The position numbers and the translations under genes are program-made. Under the pieces are notes generated by a model. It ran no database searches. It was not told where the DNA came from and saw only the letters and a list, made by a program, of their open reading frames with translations. Positions 54,141 through 63,234 of a DNA stretch of 64,000 bases are shown one piece after another. The stretch is from positions 372,001-436,000 of the forward strand of contig NZ_BLJE01000001.1 of assembly GCF_009811795.1 (NCBI RefSeq), given 5' to 3'. How positions within the stretch are numbered: position 1 is the first letter of the stretch; each line of letters opens with the position of its first letter. Origin of the DNA: Litoreibacter roseus (lineage in GTDB: Bacteria > Pseudomonadota > Alphaproteobacteria > Rhodobacterales > Rhodobacteraceae).

Positions 54141-55127
54141 ATGCCGCGTGAGAAACTCAGTGTTGTCGTGACGCGACGCTTGCCGGAAGTGGTCGAGACC
54201 CGCATGAGCGAATTGTTCGAGGTAAACCTCAGAACCGCCGATGCGCCTATGACCCGTGCGCAACTCGTTGAGGCAGTGAAGTCCGCCGATGTTCTGGTGC
54301 CCACCCTGACGGATGAGATTGACGCGGGCTTGATCGGGCAGGCGGGCGATCGCTTGAAGCTGATCGCCAATTATGGGGCTGGCGTGGACCATATCGACGT
54401 GGCGACCGCCCGCCAGCGGGGCATTTTGGTGTCGAACACCCCCGGCACGGTGACCGATGACACTGCCGACATGACCCTTGCCCTGATCCTTGCCGTGACC
54501 CGGCGTATTCCCGAAGGGTTAAACCTGATGCAATCGGGGGACTGGGATGGGTTTTCCCCCACGGCCCTGATGGGGGGCCGCATCTCTGGCCGCCGTCTGG
54601 GCATTCTGGGGATGGGACGGATCGGGCAGGCCGTCGCCCACCGCGCCCGTGCCTTTGGAATGCAGATTCACTACCACAACCGGACCCGCGTGCATGAGGC
54701 GACGTCGGAAGAACTTGAGGCGACCTATTGGGAGAGCCTTGACCAAATGCTGGCCCGGATGGATGTGGTCTCGGTCAACTGTCCGTCGACGCCCTCGACC
54801 TATCACCTTTTGAACGCCCGTCGCCTCAAGCTGATGAAGCCGACCGCGGTGGTTGTGAACACATCCCGCGGCGATGTGGTCGATGAGAATGCCCTGACCC
54901 GGATGCTGCGCGCGGGCGAGTTGGCGGGGGCGGGTCTCGACGTGTTCGAACATGGCCCCCAGATCAATCCGCGCCTGCGGGAACTGCAGAACGTTGTCCT
55001 CCTGCCTCATATGGGGTCAGCAACGGAAGAAGGGCGCGTCGAAATGGGCGAAAAGGTCCTGTTGAACATCAAAACCTTTGCGGACGGTCATCGCCCACCG
55101 GATCAGGTTGTGCCGGGCATGCTCTGA
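54141..55127 (+). CDS. 2-hydroxyacid dehydrogenase (glyoxylate/hydroxypyruvate reductase-like)
   Basis: A 328-residue NAD(P)-dependent enzyme. Rossmann motif [16 protein letters not shown] near 155; catalytic Arg ([10 protein letters not shown]), Glu (DVFEHGP) and His (LLPHMGSA) are intact. The ATG at 54141 has AAAGGA nine bases upstream. A paralogue is at 16949-17899. It is divergent from the SH3 gene, a pairing I have seen in other Rhodobacterales. Role in one-carbon or glycine metabolism is inferred. Confidence 0.9.
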   Translation: MPREKLSVVVTRRLPEVVETRMSELFEVNLRTADAPMTRAQLVEAVKSADVLVPTLTDEIDAGLIGQAGDRLKLIANYGAGVDHIDVATARQRGILVSNTPGTVTDDTADMTLALILAVTRRIPEGLNLMQSGDWDGFSPTALMGGRISGRRLGILGMGRIGQAVAHRARAFGMQIHYHNRTRVHEATSEELEATYWESLDQMLARMDVVSVNCPSTPSTYHLLNARRLKLMKPTAVVVNTSRGDVVDENALTRMLRAGELAGAGLDVFEHGPQINPRLRELQNVVLLPHMGSATEEGRVEMGEKVLLNIKTFADGHRPPDQVVPGML

Positions 55128-55135
55128 CTTTTCGT

Positions 55136-55160
55136 GGAACATTGATTGCCGGGGCACGTT
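55136..55160 (+). promoter_or_regulatory. EcfG-type general stress promoter match before csbD
   Basis: GGAAC (55136-55140), exactly 16 bases, then CGTT (55157-55160), matching the alphaproteobacterial EcfG consensus GGAAC-N16/17-CGTT. It is 37 bases upstream of csbD, with the GAGGAG site between. CsbD proteins are classic stress-regulon members, which strengthens the call. Whether this organism encodes EcfG cannot be seen here. Confidence 0.6.
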
Positions 55161-55196
55161 GTTTGTCCAGACAGTCATTAACCGAGGAGCGATGCG

Positions 55197-55394
55197 ATGA
55201 ATTGGGATCAAGTCCAAGGAAACTGGAAAGAATGGAAAGGCAAAGCCCAGTCGAAATGGGGTGAGCTGACGAATGATGAGCTGGATCAGGCCGAAGGTGA
55301 CCGTGAGCAGTTGGAAGGTCTCATTCAGCAGAAATACGGCAAGACGAAAGAACAGGCTCGCGCGGAAGTCGACAGTTGGATGTCGGGGAGCTGA
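55197..55394 (+). CDS. CsbD family general stress protein
   Basis: A 65-residue soluble protein with the CsbD signature MNWDQVQGNWKEWKGKAQSKWG and DQAEGDREQLEGLIQQKYG. Highly charged and helical, expected to be abundant in stress; biochemical role unknown. The ATG has GAGGAG seven bases upstream. Followed after three bases by the PNPOx-like gene. Confidence 0.95.
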   Translation: MNWDQVQGNWKEWKGKAQSKWGELTNDELDQAEGDREQLEGLIQQKYGKTKEQARAEVDSWMSGS

Positions 55395-55397
55395 GCG

Positions 55398-55907
55398 ATG
55401 GCAGACACTGATCTCACCAAGGAAGACGCAACCAAGCAACTGTTCGATCAACTCGATGATCTGCGCGCAGGCATGCTTGGCATCGAAGGGTCGGGCCAGC
55501 ATATGCAGCCAATGACCCACTACTTTGATCGCGAAACCCAGGAGCTTTGGTTCATCACCTCACGCGACACCGATTTGGTGCGTGCCGTGGGGCAAGGCAA
55601 CACGGCTCACTTCACGATCCAAAGTACCGATCAGGACTACTATTCCTGTATGAGCGGTCCGATTACGCAAAGCAGTGACGAGGCCAAACTGGACGAAATC
55701 TGGTCCGCCGTTGCCGCCGCGTGGTTTGAGAACGGTCGCGAGGATGCAGACGTCACTTTGCTGCATATGCCGCTGCGTGAAGCCGCGGTCTGGGCGTCGT
55801 CCGGTAATCCGCTGGTTTTCGGTCTGGAGATTTTGCGCGCAAATATGTCGAGTGATACCGCCGACGTGGGTGAGCATCGCGTGATCAATTTCGCGACAGC
55901 CGCCTGA
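55398..55907 (+). CDS. pyridoxamine 5'-phosphate oxidase-like (general stress protein 26 type) flavoprotein
   Basis: A 169-residue split-barrel FMN-binding protein of the general stress 26 group. Typical parts: QLDDLRAGMLGIEG, MTHYFDRETQELWFITSRDTDLVRAVGQG, and EDADVTLLHMPLREAAVW. It likely binds FMN or F420-like cofactor and scavenges reactive species; substrate unknown. Operon with csbD and shared stress promoter. Followed by a bidirectional terminator. Confidence 0.9.
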   Translation: MADTDLTKEDATKQLFDQLDDLRAGMLGIEGSGQHMQPMTHYFDRETQELWFITSRDTDLVRAVGQGNTAHFTIQSTDQDYYSCMSGPITQSSDEAKLDEIWSAVAAAWFENGREDADVTLLHMPLREAAVWASSGNPLVFGLEILRANMSSDTADVGEHRVINFATAA

Positions 55908-55925
55908 GCCACATCAAATACAGAG

Positions 55926-55954
55926 AAAGCCCCGGATGGTCCGGGGCTTTTTTT
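55926..55954. terminator. bidirectional intrinsic terminator
   Basis: AAAGCCCCGGA (55926-55936), loop TGG, then TCCGGGGCTTTTTTT. The 8-bp GC stem flanked by A and T tracts serves both the stress operon and the convergent lytic transglycosylase, whose stop codon lies at its edge. Confidence 0.9.
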
Positions 55955-56759
55955 ATCCGTCGATCTGCTTGGCCATGATCGCGATGGCCTTTTGATAAAC
56001 CCCTGCCGCGTTCCACTGCTGGATCACTGCGAAATTCGGCTGCCCTTCCTGATAACCGACGCCCGGACGCCAGCCCTTCTGGCTGAGAAAGTTCGCCGTC
56101 GACGCCAACGCGTCGCCCATACTGTTCAGATCGAGACGCCCGTCGCCATTCCCATCAATCCCGTATTTCAATACGTTGCCGGGCAGAAATTGCGTGTGAC
56201 CCAGTTCCCCGTGCTTGGCCCCGATTGAATTGGGTGAGATCACACCTTGATCCACCAGCTTCAAGGCAGCCAGAGTGTGTCCCGTGAAAAAGTCCGAGCG
56301 TCTGCAATCATAAGCCAGTGTCGAGATCGCGGACAGCACGTTGCTGTCCCCCATGAAATTTCCAAAGCCCGTTTCCATCCCGTGGATCGCGATGATCACC
56401 CCCGCGGGAACCCCGAATTTCCGCTCCAGCGAGTCGAAGAACGCGGCATTGCGGGCTTTGCGTTTGCGACCTTGGGCCACAATGGTCTGCGCGCCGCGCA
56501 CCTGCATGAATTTCTCGAGGGAATACTTGAAGCTTTTCTGGTTACGGTCAGCAGCGATCGTTCGCTTGGCATATTGCGTTCCTGCCAGCGCCTGCAGCCC
56601 CCGCTTGCCGACACCAGCCTGCGCAGCTTCATTGGCAAACGCCGCTTTCCATGCGTTGAACCCCCCCGCAGAATTGCCACACGCTGCAGCCAACGCGGCA
56701 CCAGGAAGAACCAAAGCCACGGCAGCCGCCGCAAGCGCACGTCTTGAAAACAATCGCAT
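55953..56759 (-). CDS. lytic murein transglycosylase (MltB/SLT_2 family)
   Basis: A 268-residue exported peptidoglycan-cleaving enzyme. Signal peptide residues 1-24 (ending ALA); no lipobox, unlike E. coli MltB. The catalytic glutamate is in HGMETGFGNFMG near 127, and GHTQFLPGNVLKYGIDGNGDGRLDL is the family's substrate-groove segment. The ATG at 56759 has GGAG upstream. Confidence 0.93.
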   Translation of the reverse strand: MRLFSRRALAAAAVALVLPGAALAAACGNSAGGFNAWKAAFANEAAQAGVGKRGLQALAGTQYAKRTIAADRNQKSFKYSLEKFMQVRGAQTIVAQGRKRKARNAAFFDSLERKFGVPAGVIIAIHGMETGFGNFMGDSNVLSAISTLAYDCRRSDFFTGHTLAALKLVDQGVISPNSIGAKHGELGHTQFLPGNVLKYGIDGNGDGRLDLNSMGDALASTANFLSQKGWRPGVGYQEGQPNFAVIQQWNAAGVYQKAIAIMAKQIDG

Positions 56760-56861
56760 AGGGTCAGAACTCCGCTTCAAACAATCCGAGGCACTTTACG
56801 CAAAAGCCCTTTGATTCCAAAACGCTTTGTCACCGTGACAGCGGCGCGCATGAAAACTCGC

Positions 56862-57674
56862 TCAGGTATAGGTCTGGTCCGGACCGGGGAAGTCGCGCGT
56901 TTTGACCTCTTCCGCATAGCTTTTGACGGCGTCTTCGATCATCGGTCCAAGCTGACCGTAGACTTTCACGAATTTCGGCGTCCACGGGTTCAGGCCCAGC
57001 ATATCCTCCAGCACAAGGATTTGACCGTCGCAGTCCGCCGAGGCGCCGATCCCGATGGTGGGGATATCGATCTGTTTGGTGATCCTCGCGGCCAGCGGCT
57101 CCACCATGCCTTCCAGAACGACGGCAAACGCACCGGCGTCCGACACCGCCTTCGCGTCCGCCTCGTGGGCGGGCCAAGTGTCCTCATCACGACCTTGGGT
57201 CTTGAAGCCGCCCATCACGTGGGAGCTTTGGGGTGTCAGTCCCGTGTGCGCCATAACAGGCACACCCCGTTCCGTCAGGAAGTGAATGGTCTCGGCCATC
57301 CGCGCGCCGCCTTCCAGTTTCACCGCGCCGCATCCGGTTTCCTTCATGATCTTCGCGGCATTGCGAAACGCTACATTGGGGCTTTCCTCATAAGTGCCGA
57401 ACGGCATATCCACCACGATCAGCGCCCGCTTGGTGCCGCGCACCACGGCCTTGCCATGCATGATCATCAGATCCAGCGGTACGCCTACGGTCGTTTCCAT
57501 CCCGTGCATCACCATTCCGAGGCTGTCGCCCACCAGAATGAAATCCGCGTATTTGTCGACAATCCCTGCCGTATGCGCGTGGTAGGACGTGAGCGAGACA
57601 ATCGGTTCGCCCCCTTTACGGTTTGCAATCTGCGGAACAGTCATCCGGCGGACGGTTTCGGTTTGCGTGCTCAT
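56862..57674 (-). CDS. panB: 3-methyl-2-oxobutanoate hydroxymethyltransferase
   Basis: First committed enzyme of pantothenate synthesis, transferring a hydroxymethyl group from methylene-tetrahydrofolate; its product feeds, via CoaBC, into coenzyme A. It has 270 residues from the ATG at 57674 (GAGGGGG site). Signature segments: [20 protein letters not shown] and [21 protein letters not shown], and [21 protein letters not shown]. panC, usually adjacent in relatives, is absent from this side. Confidence 0.96.
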   Translation of the reverse strand: MSTQTETVRRMTVPQIANRKGGEPIVSLTSYHAHTAGIVDKYADFILVGDSLGMVMHGMETTVGVPLDLMIMHGKAVVRGTKRALIVVDMPFGTYEESPNVAFRNAAKIMKETGCGAVKLEGGARMAETIHFLTERGVPVMAHTGLTPQSSHVMGGFKTQGRDEDTWPAHEADAKAVSDAGAFAVVLEGMVEPLAARITKQIDIPTIGIGASADCDGQILVLEDMLGLNPWTPKFVKVYGQLGPMIEDAVKSYAEEVKTRDFPGPDQTYT

Positions 57675-57886
57675 GGGACAGCCCCCTCGGTCAATTGAAT
57701 GACCCCTGCATATCCCCGCGCGCACCCGATTTACAGCAAGAACCGGGCAAGCATTGCCTGCCAGCCATCAAGCGAATCCAGCCATTGGCTACAACGTAAA
57801 CACAGCAACGAGATCCGAGAGACGAAACAGCGGTCCTTACGAGTTATTGCAAATGGCGGCTTTGAGCCCAGAACAGACCTAGTTTG

Positions 57887-58360
57887 TTAGAGCGAGTCTA
57901 GGCAATCCAATGGAGTTGGCAGATCGAGGATTGCAAATAGCTGCACCGTGTCATTTGCGTTCATGATTGACGTTTTAGATGTTGAGGGGGGCAATGTAGC
58001 GAATGTCCAAACCTCATCATCATCTGCTTGAGAGCGATAATTTTCCAGCCCAACGACCAACATCTCCTTAAGCTCGGAGATCTCAATGTTCTGCCGCTCC
58101 AGCTTAACCTCAATGCCATAGGGAATATTGAGCAAACGCATTGTCTTGGCGGCTAAGTTGTTGTGATGCGGATAAATTCCGGCAATCTTGAATACTTCGC
58201 CTTCTGCGTTCAGAAACAGGTTATCAGATGATCGAGCAACTACTGACCTCAGCGAACCCTGAGCAAATTCGAAACCATGGGAAGAGAAGGGATATAATTC
58301 TTCACCACTGATTAGAAGCCATACTTCGTAATTGTCTAGCTCTCGCACCACTTGCACCAC
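57887..58360 (-). CDS. hypothetical protein with atypical composition
   Basis: An open frame of 157 codons starting with GTG (58360) and ending at 57887. The DNA is visibly poorer in G+C (about half) than the neighbours, with more Asn, Ile and Leu codons ending in A/T. I do not recognise a domain; the N-terminal part looks beta-rich (YEVWLLISGEELYPFSSHGF), and the C-terminus contains an acidic run. No ribosome binding site is evident, and a stop codon lies just upstream of the GTG, so a truncated or recently acquired gene is possible. No mobile-element genes or repeats flank it. The gaps on both sides (57675-57886, 58361-58591) hold no clear genes. Confidence 0.55.
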   Translation of the reverse strand: MVQVVRELDNYEVWLLISGEELYPFSSHGFEFAQGSLRSVVARSSDNLFLNAEGEVFKIAGIYPHHNNLAAKTMRLLNIPYGIEVKLERQNIEISELKEMLVVGLENYRSQADDDEVWTFATLPPSTSKTSIMNANDTVQLFAILDLPTPLDCLDSL

Positions 58361-58591
58361 TATTGTGTTTCAACTACCGCTCATCCAAACGGATTTGGTA
58401 GCTAATCACCAGAATATTTCAGTGCACGATGGATGATCCCAACGGCAACTAAGTCCACAAACCATCCGTTCAGTCAGACATGGTCTACGGTTCCGCGTGT
58501 CGGAAACGGCGGCTGTTGCGTCGAATGGCGGATTTGGTGGTTTCGCATTTTTGCTAGAACCGATGTCAGTCAACGTAGAAGGGGACATCCC

Positions 58592-61096
58592 ATGAAAACG
58601 CATGTCAAAGCACTGGTCGTCGGCGGCGGGGCGGTGGGCACTTCGATCGCCTATCATCTGGCCCGGGCCGGATGGGACGATGTCATGCTGCTGGAACGGG
58701 ACGAGTTGACCTCGGGCTCCACATGGCACGCGGCGGGCCTGCTGCCGTATTTCAACATGAGCTACGCGACCACCCATATCCACGACCACTCCATCAAGTT
58801 CTATAAGACGCTGGAAGAAGAAACCGGCCTCAACGCTGGATTTTCTGTCGTCGGCAATCTGCGGATGGCCCAGAGCGACGCGCGGATGGATGAATACATG
58901 CTCTACGCCACAACCGCCGAGACCTGCGGCGTGCCCTATGAGTTCCTGACGCCCGCGCAAGTGAAAGATCGCTACCCGCTGGTGCGCACCGAGGATCTGA
59001 AAGGCGCGATTTACCATCCGACCGACGGCTACATAAATCCTGCCGACGTCACGATGGCCATGGCCAAGGGCGCGCGCCAGCGTGGTGTTGTGATCGAGCG
59101 CAAATGGCAGGTGGATGCGTATCAATGGACGGGCGATCACTGGGACGTGACGCTGACCAAGATGGTGGAGAAGGGCGGGAACCTTGTGCCATCTGACGAA
59201 CAGCAGATCATTCATGCCGAACATGTCGTGACGGCGACGGGCAATCATGCTCAGCGCACCGCGCAGCTTCTGGGTATCAAGATCCCGGCTATCCCGGTCG
59301 AGCACCAGTATATCGTGACCGAACCTGATCCTGCACTGGTGGAGTGGCGGAAATCCAACCCGGAACATCCCGTCCTGCGCGATGCCGACGCAAAGTGGTA
59401 CGTGCGGGAGGAACGCGGCGGCTGGATCCTCGGCCCCTATGAAAAGAACGCCCCGGCGCGTTTTGAATACGGTGTGCCCGACAGTTTCCGCGCCGATCTC
59501 TTCCCGCTGGATTTGGAGCGGATCGAAGAAGAATACATGTCGATGATCCATCGTATCCCTTCCTCGGAAGAGGTCGGGCTAAAGGACGACTTCAACGGTC
59601 CGATCTGCTACACACCCGATGGCAACCCGCTGCTGGGTCCCGCGCCCGGTCTGCAGAACATGTGGCTTGCGGAAGGGTTCAGTTTCGGGATCACCGCTGC
59701 TGGCGGCACCGGTCACTACCTGGCTCAGCTCATGGTTGAGGGGGAGGCAGAGATCGACATGGCCTCACTTGATCCCAAGCGTTACGGCACCTGGATGACG
59801 ACGGAATACGCCGCCCGCAAGAACGAGGAGGCCTATGACCATGTCTACGTCCTCCACCACCCGGATGAAGAACGTCCAGCCTGCAGACCGCTTCGCACCT
59901 CACCTGCCTATGACCGGCAAAAAGCACGGGGCGCGCAGTTCGGTCAGGTCAACGGGTGGGAGCGTCCGAATTACTTCGCGCCCGATGGGTTCAACGATCA
60001 CGACAGCCGGTCCTTCCGGCGGGGTGGCTGGTGGCAACACGCGGTGGATGAGGCCAAGGCGATCCGCGAGGGCGTAGGCCTGATCGATGCGACCGCCTTC
60101 ACCAAGCATCGGATCAACGGACCGGGGGCAACGGCGTTTCTGGACTGGTTCACCACGAACAAGTTGCCGCGCGTGGGCCGGATCAATCTGACCTATGCGC
60201 TGACCGGCGCCGGAACCACGCGGACGGAATACACTATCGTGCGAATTGCCGAAGATGACTATTATCTCGTCTCTGCGGGCGCATGGCATGCCTACGATCA
60301 GGACTATCTGTTCAAAGCCATCGCCGAAAAGGAGCCAGAATTAGGCCGCATCAATGCACAGGACGTCACGACCCAATGGGGCGTCTTTGCCATCGCTGGC
60401 CCCAAATCGCGCGATGTATTGAAGGCGGTTATCAAGGACGCCAACCCGGACACCGCCCTGTCAAACAAGCGCTTCCCGTGGTTGTCCTATCGCGAGATTG
60501 AGCTTGGTATGTGCCCCGTGCGCGCCATTCGCGTGGCCTATACGGGCGAGCTGGGATGGGAGCTTCACCACCCGATCGAGATGCAGACCTATCTGTTCGA
60601 CCTCTTGGAAAAGGCAGGCGCGGATCACGGCATGAAACTGGTCGGTGCCCGGGCGCAAAACTGGTTGCGGCAGGAAAAGAGCTACCGTGCCTTTGGGACC
60701 GAGCTTGGTCGTGACGCCACCCCACTGGAAGCTGATCTGCCGCGCTTCGTCGATCTATCGAAAGAGTTTCACGGCAAGGCGTCGATGGAGGCGCTGGGCA
60801 TCCGCTCCAAATGTGTGACGCTCCTGATTGACGGACCTGCGGATGCGGATCCGTGGGGGCGCGAGGCGATTTACAATGGGGACGAAAAGATTGGTCGCCT
60901 GACCTCGGGCGGATACTCCGTCGCGTTCGGCAAAAGCATCGGCATGGGCTACGTCCCGCCCGATCTGGCGAGCGCTGGCACAAAGCTCAAGGTGCGGATG
61001 TTCCGCGAGCTTTGGGATGCGGAAGTGGTCGAGGACAGCCCCTACGATCCCTCTAACGCCACGATCCGCGTCGATGATATCCCGATGGACGGCTAG
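58592..61096 (+). CDS. FAD-dependent dimethylglycine/sarcosine dehydrogenase-like protein fused to GcvT domains
   Basis: An 834-residue flavoenzyme. Dinucleotide motif VVGGGAVGTSIAYHLA at about 8-23 and the covalent-FAD histidine motif GSTWHAAGL at about 46-54, as in DMGDH and sarcosine dehydrogenase. The C-terminal ~400 residues match the aminomethyltransferase (GcvT) folate-binding fold (ELGWELHHPIEM, SYRAFGTELGRD). Likely demethylates N-methylated glycines from osmolytes such as betaine, giving methylene-THF. The ATG at 58592 has an AGAAGGGGA site; the longer frame is not supported. Shares CTAG with the convergent aldo/keto reductase. Confidence 0.9.
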   Translation: MKTHVKALVVGGGAVGTSIAYHLARAGWDDVMLLERDELTSGSTWHAAGLLPYFNMSYATTHIHDHSIKFYKTLEEETGLNAGFSVVGNLRMAQSDARMDEYMLYATTAETCGVPYEFLTPAQVKDRYPLVRTEDLKGAIYHPTDGYINPADVTMAMAKGARQRGVVIERKWQVDAYQWTGDHWDVTLTKMVEKGGNLVPSDEQQIIHAEHVVTATGNHAQRTAQLLGIKIPAIPVEHQYIVTEPDPALVEWRKSNPEHPVLRDADAKWYVREERGGWILGPYEKNAPARFEYGVPDSFRADLFPLDLERIEEEYMSMIHRIPSSEEVGLKDDFNGPICYTPDGNPLLGPAPGLQNMWLAEGFSFGITAAGGTGHYLAQLMVEGEAEIDMASLDPKRYGTWMTTEYAARKNEEAYDHVYVLHHPDEERPACRPLRTSPAYDRQKARGAQFGQVNGWERPNYFAPDGFNDHDSRSFRRGGWWQHAVDEAKAIREGVGLIDATAFTKHRINGPGATAFLDWFTTNKLPRVGRINLTYALTGAGTTRTEYTIVRIAEDDYYLVSAGAWHAYDQDYLFKAIAEKEPELGRINAQDVTTQWGVFAIAGPKSRDVLKAVIKDANPDTALSNKRFPWLSYREIELGMCPVRAIRVAYTGELGWELHHPIEMQTYLFDLLEKAGADHGMKLVGARAQNWLRQEKSYRAFGTELGRDATPLEADLPRFVDLSKEFHGKASMEALGIRSKCVTLLIDGPADADPWGREAIYNGDEKIGRLTSGGYSVAFGKSIGMGYVPPDLASAGTKLKVRMFRELWDAEVVEDSPYDPSNATIRVDDIPMDG

Positions 61097-62025
61097 GCTT
61101 CTTCCAATCGATCCGTCGCCGGGGCAGGGGCCTGGGACAGCGCCGTGATCTCGGCGTAAAGCGCGTCGGTCATGTTGAAGTCCAGCGCCGCCAGCGACGG
61201 GGCCAGTTGTTCAACAGATCTGGCGCTGATGATCGGTGCGGTAACGGCTGGATGATGGCCCGCCCACGCCACAGCCAGCGTCGCGGCAGTCGTTCCATGG
61301 GCCTTGGCGATTTTCGGCAGTTCAGCAGCCACGTTGTGCATCCACTCGACATCATAGCGCGCCGCATAGCGGTGATCATCGATCAGACGGCCACCGCCAC
61401 CTGCGGCGTACTTCCCGGTCAAAAGCCCGCCGCCCAACGGCGAGTACGGGCAGACCGCCACGCCCTGATCGGCACACATTGGCAGAATTTCCACCTCGGC
61501 CTGCCGTTTCACAAGGCTATACATCGGCTGCAGCACATCAATCGACAGATCAAAGGATGCGGCGACACGGATCGCTTTCATCACCTGCCAAGCGGCGTAG
61601 TTGCTGACCCCCACATAGCGGATCAGCCCTTGCGCCTTGAGGCTGGCCAGCGTCTCCAGCGTTTCCTCAAGGGGCGTGTCCGCATCCCATCGGTGCATAT
61701 AGAACAGATCGACGCGATCCATTTTTAGCCGTTTGCAGCTTTCGTCGAAAGTCTTGAGAATATTGGCCCTGGAGGCACCCCCCTCATAGCCCGCCTTGGT
61801 GGCGATGATCACGTCATCGACCTCGCCCGCGCAGAACGTGCCAAGCAGTGTTTCGGAGCGCCCTTCGGTATAGACATGCGCGGTGTCGAAGAAGTTCACG
61901 CCCACGCTGCGGCAGGCATCATACATCCCACGGCTTGCGGTCTCATCGGCGGTTCCACCGAACTGCATGGTGCCGAAACAAAGAGGCGAGGCGGGGGCGC
62001 CGGTGCGCGTTGTCATCTGTGTCAT
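61093..62025 (-). CDS. aldo/keto reductase
   Basis: A 310-residue NADPH-dependent oxidoreductase. Catalytic tetrad visible: Asp in FFDTA, Tyr in HVYTEG, Lys in IATKAGYEG, and His in YMHRWDAD. The C-terminal NADP site includes SARSVEQLAPSL. Closest to the YajO/Tas-like group; substrate unknown. Follows the BMP transporter gene on the same strand by about 95 bases. Confidence 0.92.
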   Translation of the reverse strand: MTQMTTRTGAPASPLCFGTMQFGGTADETASRGMYDACRSVGVNFFDTAHVYTEGRSETLLGTFCAGEVDDVIIATKAGYEGGASRANILKTFDESCKRLKMDRVDLFYMHRWDADTPLEETLETLASLKAQGLIRYVGVSNYAAWQVMKAIRVAASFDLSIDVLQPMYSLVKRQAEVEILPMCADQGVAVCPYSPLGGGLLTGKYAAGGGGRLIDDHRYAARYDVEWMHNVAAELPKIAKAHGTTAATLAVAWAGHHPAVTAPIISARSVEQLAPSLAALDFNMTDALYAEITALSQAPAPATDRLEEA

Positions 62026-62072
62026 GGGACAAGGCTGGCAGATCGCAGCGGCAGAGAAAAGGCCCCCAAAGC

Positions 62073-62101
62073 AAAAAGGCCCACCACAAGGGCAGGCCTT
62101 T
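62073..62101 (-). terminator. intrinsic terminator after the BMP-family gene
   Basis: On the minus strand AAAGGCC, a 13-base loop and GGCCTTT followed by TT then GC; arms 62075-62081 and 62095-62101. Lies 20 bases downstream of the BMP-family stop. Confidence 0.65.
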
Positions 62102-62121
62102 CCGCAAACCAGACGCGTGTC

Positions 62122-63204
62122 TTAGTTCGGGATGTCGCCGGTCAGACCTTCGACGTAGAAATTCATGCCAGCGAGCGTGCCGTCATCGGCCACTTCGCCG
62201 TCCGCCAGCCAATCGCTGCCATCCTGCTTTTTCAGGGGGCCGGTGAACGGATGATACTCGCCCGCTGCCATGGCGTCCCGCAGGGCTTCGGCCTCGGCCT
62301 TCACGTCGGCGGGAACCGCGTCCGTGATCTCGCCGATCTCAACCATGCCGGGCGCGATACCGTCCCACGTGTCTGTGCTTTCCCACGTGCCGTCCATCAC
62401 CGCGCGAACGCGGTCGATGTAGTAAGGTGCCCAATTGTCGATGATTGAGGACACACGCGGGCTCGGCTTGAACTCGGCCATATCAGAGGCTTGACCGAAC
62501 CCGATCACACCCTCGACCTTCTCGGCCGCCGCCAGCGGCGCGGTGGAATCGGTGTGTTGCAGGATTACGTCCGCACCCTGTTCGATCAGCGCTGTGGCCG
62601 CATCCGCTTCCTTGGCAGGATCAAACCATGTGTAGGCCCAGACGATGTTGAATTCGACATCCGGGTTCACGCGCTTGGCGTGGATATAGGCCGCGTTGAT
62701 GCCCCGGATCACTTCGGGGATCGGGAAGGACGCGATGTAGCCGATCTTGTTCGACTTCGTCATCTTGCCCGCGATGTGGCCTTGCACGGCGCGTCCTTCG
62801 TAGAACCGGGCGGAATAGGTCGAGACGTTTTCGGCGCGCTTGTAGCCCGTCGCGTGCTCAAACTTCACTTCGGGGAATTTCTTCGCCACGTTGATCGTCG
62901 GATCCATGTAGCCAAAGGATGTGGTGAAGATGATATCCGCACCGCCCAGGGCCATCTGCGTCATTACGCGTTCGGCATCGGCACCTTCGGGCACGCTTTC
63001 CTGAAAGACTGTTTCGACCTTGTCACCGAACTCCGCCTCGACGGCGAGACGGCCCTGATCGTGCTCATAGGTCCAGCCGCCATCGCCCACGGGGCCGACA
63101 TAGACAAAGCCGACTTTCGTGGGCTCATGGCCGTCGGCAAATACAGCGCCCGCACTCAGCACAAATGCGGCAGCGGCGCCTTTCAGAAGCGTTCTCTTGT
63201 TCAT
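62122..63204 (-). CDS. BMP family ABC transporter substrate-binding protein
   Basis: A 360-residue periplasmic binding protein of the BMP (basic membrane protein/PnrA) family, usually nucleoside or purine binders. Signal peptide residues 1-23 (ending VFADG). Family segments: VGFVYVGPVGDGGWTYEHDQG, ADIIFTTSFGYMDPTINVAKKFP and GHIAGKMTKSNKIGYIASFPIPEVIRGINA. The ATG at 63204 follows GGGGAG. Operon with the permease upstream. Confidence 0.94.
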   Translation of the reverse strand: MNKRTLLKGAAAAFVLSAGAVFADGHEPTKVGFVYVGPVGDGGWTYEHDQGRLAVEAEFGDKVETVFQESVPEGADAERVMTQMALGGADIIFTTSFGYMDPTINVAKKFPEVKFEHATGYKRAENVSTYSARFYEGRAVQGHIAGKMTKSNKIGYIASFPIPEVIRGINAAYIHAKRVNPDVEFNIVWAYTWFDPAKEADAATALIEQGADVILQHTDSTAPLAAAEKVEGVIGFGQASDMAEFKPSPRVSSIIDNWAPYYIDRVRAVMDGTWESTDTWDGIAPGMVEIGEITDAVPADVKAEAEALRDAMAAGEYHPFTGPLKKQDGSDWLADGEVADDGTLAGMNFYVEGLTGDIPN

Positions 63205-63234
63205 TCTTGGTTTCTCCCCAGTGTTAGACATGCC

